Shown piece by piece: positions 59,418 through 64,000 of a stretch of 64,000 bases of DNA. Both the position numbers and the translations under genes were made by a program. This DNA is from Kerstersia sp052103615 (GTDB lineage Bacteria; Pseudomonadota; Gammaproteobacteria; Burkholderiales; Burkholderiaceae_B), in contig NZ_JBQEKA010000009.1 of the NCBI RefSeq assembly GCF_052103615.1, positions 1 through 64,000 on the forward strand. Reading direction: 5' to 3'. Below the pieces are notes generated by a model. That model saw nothing but the letters and a program-made list of their open reading frames with translations. It searched no databases and was not told the origin of the DNA. The stretch's first letter is position 1. Every line of letters begins with the position of its first letter.

Positions 59418-59436
59418 AATAAGAATAATTCTCATA
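59418..59436. promoter_or_regulatory. Fur box upstream of the FecI-type sigma factor gene
   Basis: AATAAGAATAATTCTCATA has the 7-1-7 symmetry of betaproteobacterial Fur boxes, with a perfect GAATAATTC core. It sits 80 bp upstream of the sigma factor start and in front of no other iron gene, so Fur-iron repression of the sigma gene is the simple reading. Confidence 0.7.
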
Positions 59437-59515
59437 CAATTCTGGCTGTCCCGTCTCTTTGACCGCATGACCGCCCCTGCCAGTGACCCTGGCTGGCGGT
59501 TGCCGGAGCCCGCCT

Positions 59516-60025
59516 GTGTCAGTCAAAGCCCTTGCCCCTGCAGATCCCGTTGATGCGCTTTACCAAGACCACCAGGGGTGGCTGCATGGCTGGCTGCGCC
59601 GCCGCCTGGGCAATGATGCGGATGCCGCCGATCTGGTGCAGGATACGTTCCTGAGCGTGATTTGTTCGGGCAAGGCGGCGGAAATCATTGAACCGCGCTC
59701 CTATTTGACGACGATAGCGCGTTGCCTGGTGGCGCACCGCTACCGCCGCCGCCAGCTGGAAGAAGCCTATCTGCAGGCGTTGGCAGCATTGCCGGAAGAA
59801 GTTGAAATGTCTCCGGAAACCCGCGCGCTGGCGCTGGAAACTTTGCAGCGCCTGGACAAAATGCTGGATGGCTTGCCGCCCAGGGTGCGTGAAGCCTTTG
59901 TCATGGTGCATCTGCAAGGCGCCTCTTACCAGGAGGTCGCGCAAGCGCTGGGGGTGTCGGCCAGCTCGGTCAAGCAATACCTGATGCGTGCCAACCAGCA
60001 GGCTTTTCTGGTGTTGCTGGGATGA
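59516..60025 (+). CDS. ECF sigma factor, FecI type
   Basis: The 169-residue sigma-70 family factor has region 2 (LYQDHQGWLHGWLRRRL, DAADLVQDTFLSVI) and region 4 (LDGLPPRVREAFVMVHLQGASYQEVAQALG). The FecI subgroup is indicated by the following fecR-like and TonB-receptor genes. GTG 59516 with GGAG upstream was chosen; the frame is open from 59483. It overlaps fecR by 4 nt. Bordetella heme-uptake regulators HurI/RhuI are probable homologues. Confidence 0.92.
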   Translation: MSVKALAPADPVDALYQDHQGWLHGWLRRRLGNDADAADLVQDTFLSVICSGKAAEIIEPRSYLTTIARCLVAHRYRRRQLEEAYLQALAALPEEVEMSPETRALALETLQRLDKMLDGLPPRVREAFVMVHLQGASYQEVAQALGVSASSVKQYLMRANQQAFLVLLG

Positions 60026-60999
60026 GCAGCATGGTTTCTTCCTGGTTGACGGGTGGCGACGGCGGGCGCGAAGAGATTGCGCGCGCCGCGGCGTACTGGA
60101 TGACCGAACTGATGGCTGACGATGCGTCAGCCGAGACGCGCTGGCGGTGGCGGCAATGGATGGATGCGAATCCTGCGCACCGCGAAGCCTGGGCGCGTTT
60201 CGAAAGCCTGGGCGTGGGCATGCAGGCCCTGAACCCCACCGCGGCGCAGCAGGGGCTGGCAAGCCTGCATAATGCCGGACGGCGCCGCGCCCTCAAGCGC
60301 ACGGCGGCTGTGGCAGCCGGCGGGGTGGGCCTGGGTGCCCTGATGCAGGTACAGGGCTGGCAGGCGCTGGTGGCGGATTACAGTACCGGCGTTGGCGAGC
60401 AGCGCCTGGTGACGCTGAGCGACGGCACGCGTGTCCTGCTCAATACGGATAGCGCGGTTGATATCGAATACACGGCAGGTCTGCGGCGGCTGCGGTTGCT
60501 GCGGGGCGAAATCCTGGTCGAGACCGGCAAGGATGGCCTGGATCGCCCCATGCGCGTGGAAACGGCCCAGGGCTGGATTGCGCCGCTGGGCACGCGCTTC
60601 ATGGTCAGGCAGCGCCCCAGGGATACGGTTGTCGGCGTGCTGGAACATCGCGTAGTCCTGATGGCCGACGGCTGGTTGCGTTCCCATGTGCTGGAAGCCG
60701 GGCAGCTCGCTGTCATTCAGCCCGGAACGGGGCCTTCTATCCGGCCGCTGCGCGACGAGGAGAGCGCCTGGGCGCGCGGTGAACTGGCGGCCGATAACGT
60801 CCGCCTGGGTGATTTCGTCGATGAACTGGCCCGTTACCGCCGGGGCTGGCTGCTGTGTGATCCAGCAGTGGCCGATCTGCGTGTGACAGGGCTGTTCCCC
60901 TATATGGATACGGACCGGGTGCTAACCGCCATCACGCAGGCGCTGCCGGTGCGGGTGCAGCGCCGCAGCCGTTACTGGGTCAAGCTGGTGCCGGCCTGA
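60022..60999 (+). CDS. FecR-type anti-sigma/sigma regulator
   Basis: The 325-residue protein has an N-terminal cytoplasmic domain with WRQWMDANPAHREAWARFE, one membrane-spanning segment near residue 95 preceded by RRRALKR, and a periplasmic FecR domain (LVTLSDGTRVLLNTDSAVD, LLRGEILVET, IAPLGTRFMVRQ). It relays ligand binding at the receptor to the sigma factor. Its ATG overlaps the sigma factor stop (ATGA). Confidence 0.92.
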   Translation: MSSMVSSWLTGGDGGREEIARAAAYWMTELMADDASAETRWRWRQWMDANPAHREAWARFESLGVGMQALNPTAAQQGLASLHNAGRRRALKRTAAVAAGGVGLGALMQVQGWQALVADYSTGVGEQRLVTLSDGTRVLLNTDSAVDIEYTAGLRRLRLLRGEILVETGKDGLDRPMRVETAQGWIAPLGTRFMVRQRPRDTVVGVLEHRVVLMADGWLRSHVLEAGQLAVIQPGTGPSIRPLRDEESAWARGELAADNVRLGDFVDELARYRRGWLLCDPAVADLRVTGLFPYMDTDRVLTAITQALPVRVQRRSRYWVKLVPA

Positions 61000-61196
61000 G
61001 AGCCTGCGCGTGTGCAGGCGTAAGGGGCGCGGGCCGGGGGCGAGCGCTCCCCGGCGGCCGGTTTATATGGGCCTGAAACATATGGTTTCATCTTTCATGG
61101 CCGATAATCTGACCATTTCTCGTTCTCAATCCACCTACCTCTTAGATGGCGCCGCATTGCGTGGCGCAGGTAAATGGGTTCGTAGAGGAACAGGGA

Positions 61197-63975
61197 ATGG
61201 AAGGAAAGCGCAGCGCTGCCCGTCAGGACAATCTGACTGCCAGCCCGGAGAGCACCGGTAAGCGCGGTTTGCGAGAAGCAGGTTGGGGAGCTGTGGTGCT
61301 GGCCGCTGGGCTGGCGCTGCAATTTGGCCCGGATACGGTGCAGGCGCAGGATGGCAGTGTGGTGGCAGCGGGCGCGCATACATTCAATATTGCGCCTGGG
61401 CCTTTGTCGCAAGCCTTGCGCCAGGCCGCCAGCGTCTCGGGCGAGGCGATTACATTTGTGCCTGCCTTGACGGAAGGGTTGAGCAGCCCTGGCCTGCAAG
61501 GTTCGTATTCGGCGGCCGAAGCATTCCGCCGTCTCTTGCTGGGCAGCAATCTNNNNNNNNNNCGACGGCACCTATGTGCTGCGCGTCCTGCCGCCGCAGT
61601 CCTCGTCAGGCGTGGCGAATCTGGAGGCGGTCGAAGTGGTGGGCACGCCTGAAGATCCCAAGGACGAGGTCTATCGCACCTCGCACTCGGTCAGCGTGCT
61701 GACGCGCGACGATATCGAGCGTTTCCGGGGCACTTCGGTCGGCGATATTTTCCAGGGAGTGCCAGGTGTCCTGGTGGGTGAAAACCGTAATTCCGGCGGC
61801 CTGGATGTGAACATCCGCGGCATGCAGGGCCAGGGCCGGGTGCCGGTGCTGATTGACGGCTCGCGCCAGGAAACCACGGTCTATCGAGGTTATGCCGGGG
61901 TGTCATCGCGTACCTATGTGGATCCTGATCTGATTGGCGGCGTGCGCATCGACAAGGGGCCTAGCATGGACGCCGGCGGTACCGGCGCGGTGGGCGGCCT
62001 GGTGAGCATGCGCACCCTGGAAGCCGACGATATCCTGCGCGATGGTGAATCATTTGGTTTGCGTCTGCGGGGGACGGCCATTGGCAACAACAGCGGTTCG
62101 CCGTCAGACCCGGGGCAGCGCGCCGGTCTGGCGGACAGCGGCAAATTCCGCATCAATTGCGTCTCCGACTTGCTGTGCTCGGGCGTGCATGACTTTGCCA
62201 ATGCCTTGGGCCCGGAAGAAACGCTGGATCGCCCTGGCACGTTCACGCCCAAAAGCTGGGCTGGCAGCCTGGCGCTGGCGGGGCGCTTTGAGCGGGTGGA
62301 ACTGGTCGGGGCCATTGCGCACCGGGAGCAGGGCAACTATTACGCCGGTAACCATGGCCCCAAGGCCGGGATGGAAATCGTCGATAGCTATGACGGCGGC
62401 TTCTGGACGGAAGTCGTGACCGAGCGCACCGGGGCATCCCGCTTCCGGGGCGGCGAACGCGTCGTCAACAGCAATTACAAAAGTGATTCGGCGCTGCTCA
62501 AGAGCAAGATCGACCTGGCGGAAGACCAGGAGCTGAAACTGAGCTGGCTGCGCTACCGCAGCACCTATGGCGAGCTCATGCCATCGCAGCTGATCTGGTA
62601 CAGCGTGGTGCGCCAGACGGCCAACAGCGAAGTGACCGCCAATACCTGGACCAGCCAGTACCGCTGGAACCCGGCGGCCACGGATCTGATCGACCTGCAG
62701 ACGAATCTTTGGCTGACGCGCACGCGCAGCATGAACAACAACTACTCCGATGACCTGAAGTACATGGGTTCGGAAACCGAGCGCTACCGCCGCTGGGGGC
62801 TGGACGCCAGCAACACCATGCGTTTCGAATGGCTGGGCACAACGGAAATCCGGTATGGCGGCGCCTTGCAGAAAGAGCACGTCACTTCCAGCCCGGATGG
62901 GGGCGGTTCGGCATTGCCTGAGGGCCGCCTGGGCGAGCGTACCGAGTACAGCGCTTTTGCGGCGCTGAAATATCAGCCCGTGGAAAGCATCACGCTGGAT
63001 GCCGGCTTGCGCTACACGCGTTTCCGTTCGAATGACAACAAGCCTGTGCTGATGTCGGAAGCCAGCCGCTATTGCGTCGATAGCGCCGGTACTGGCGGGT
63101 GCGACGATATCTATCTGGATTCGCGTGGCAGCGGCTCTGCTCCCATGGTCGGCCTGACCTGGGAGCCGGTCTATGGCCTGCAATTCTATGCGCGGTATGC
63201 GGAAGCCCTGCGCATGCCCAGTCTGTTCGAGACGACTGCCGGTTACTCCGTCAGCTCGACGCCAGACGCCAATCTCAAGCCCGAACGCACCGTCAGCCGT
63301 GAGCTCGGCATTAACTACATGCTCGACGGCCTGCTGACCGATAGCGATAGCTTGCGCATGAAGCTGGCCTATTTCCGCAACCATACGCACAACTATCTCA
63401 CCCGGACCATTCCCAATACGAATGAGGACAGCAGCGCGGGCAACAATGCTGCGCTGTTCCGGCTGCGCAATATCGACAATGTGAAGGTGAATGGCGTGGA
63501 ACTGGGGGGCTCCTATGACCTCGGGCCGGTGTGGATGGAGTTCAGCGGCACCCGCTACAACAGCATCGAAGTCTGCCACGAGGGCAGCTACCGCAACGAG
63601 GAATGCACGGATTACGGTCTGGCCAGCAGCTATATCAACAACATGATTCCGCCCAACTGGCATGCCAGCCTGCTGCTTGGCACCCGCCTGTTCGATCAGC
63701 GCCTGACGGTGGGCATGCGCGGGACGTTCATGGGCAAGCGCAATCCTATGCCCGAGTACGACAGCCAGGGCGTGGACACGATCTTTGCCCGGCCGGTTGA
63801 TTGGCATGCCTACAAGGTCTTCGATCTGTTCGCGTCTTATCGCTTCAACGAGAATTTCAGCGTTGATTTCAACATCGACAACATTACCGACCGCTATTAC
63901 CTCGACGCGCTGAGCCTGGGCCTGGTGCCTGCGCCAGGACGCACGGCGCGCCTGAGCGCCACGGTGCAGTTCTGA
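61197..63975 (+). CDS. TonB-dependent outer membrane receptor with STN signalling domain (gap in sequence)
   Basis: The product is exported (signal peptide to about VQA). An STN domain (HTFNIAPGPLSQALRQAA) contacts FecR. After the 10-N gap come the TonB box region, a plug (VSVLTRDDIERFRGTSVGD, VNIRGMQGQGRVPVLIDG) and a beta-barrel ending in VQF with a terminal Phe. The frames on either side of the gap differ, which is explained by an inexact gap length rather than a mutation. Paired Cys in extracellular loops and the hemoglobin/transferrin-receptor-like plug suggest heme or another iron ligand, as with BhuR. ATG 61197 has GAGGAA upstream. Confidence 0.88.
61553..61562. other. assembly gap of ten Ns
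   Basis: Ten Ns separate the STN domain (up to LLLGSNL) from DGTYVLRVLP. The coding frame needs a gap length divisible by three, so 10 is a placeholder. By family spacing about 18-30 nt are likely missing. Confidence 0.95.
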
Positions 63976-64000
63976 GCGCGGCGGGATAAAGATCGTTATG

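Noticed and set aside
61197..63975. TonB receptor as a frameshifted pseudogene
   Set aside because: The frame change falls exactly at the N gap, and both sides are otherwise intact, so an assembly artefact is the better explanation.

Overview
This 64 kb window is GC-rich chromosomal DNA of a betaproteobacterium in the order Burkholderiales, most likely family Alcaligenaceae (a Bordetella, Achromobacter or Kerstersia relative). The assignment rests on gene content and order: yafS-like/rnhA/dnaQ followed by a tRNA, cyoABCDE, a ubiE/Tim44/ubiJ/ubiB cluster, a stand-alone rfaE2, and a FecI/FecR/TonB-receptor unit. It is inference from recognised families; no search was run. Ten Ns at 61553-61562 mark an assembly gap inside the last gene.

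Layout. 1-2048: end of a methyltransferase gene, rnhA, dnaQ and tRNA-Val(CAC). 2144 to about 7100: a decayed mobile element next to the tRNA. It holds an integrase stub fused to a broken DUF927 replication ATPase, an HTH/ImmA-IrrE metallopeptidase gene with a small partner gene, a tandem-HTH protein, and an origin-like stretch (AT-rich block, perfect DnaA box, 9-bp iteron-like repeats). 7528-8666: a 24-residue membrane peptide and a membrane protein. 8715-14511 (minus): the cytochrome bo3 operon cyoABCDE plus an SDR gene, divergent from a MocR-type regulator. 16283-20103: ybbP/ybbA ABC system divergent from tesA, with overlapping start codons. 20273-26000: secreted nuclease with a GlyGly-CTERM tail, TauE/SafE exporter, CitE-like lyase, serA. 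26178-28251: phoB-phoR. 28566-33843: ubiE, a Tim44-domain protein, ubiJ-ubiB and rfaE2. 33971-39275 (minus): pcm, thiD, thiG, yaeQ and thiC behind a divergent TPP riboswitch.

39336-44572: a C4-dicarboxylate-type symporter with a near-perfect sigma-54 promoter and two phased upstream palindromes, followed by its DctB/DctD-type two-component system. The sensor carries a long Asp/Ala-rich repeat insertion. 44599-51503: ttuD, ilvA, a YqaA-like protein, pdxY, and a lysE/MocR divergent pair with a twin-palindrome operator. 51617-58083: a DUF442 protein, uspA, MFS and EamA transporters, bioB, a tiny ParD-like gene coupled to map, and a HIT protein. 58193-63975: an HPP-CBS protein divergent from a Fur-box-preceded FecI/FecR/TonB-dependent receptor unit, probably for heme or another iron source.

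Most of the window is core metabolism: respiration, ubiquinone, thiamine, biotin, serine/threonine metabolism and iron uptake. The accessory part is the 2.1-7.1 kb element. The most unusual signals are the cryptic origin-like region, the two-gene HTH/ImmA module with its own operator, the DctB repeat insertion, and the overlapping divergent ybbA/tesA starts.
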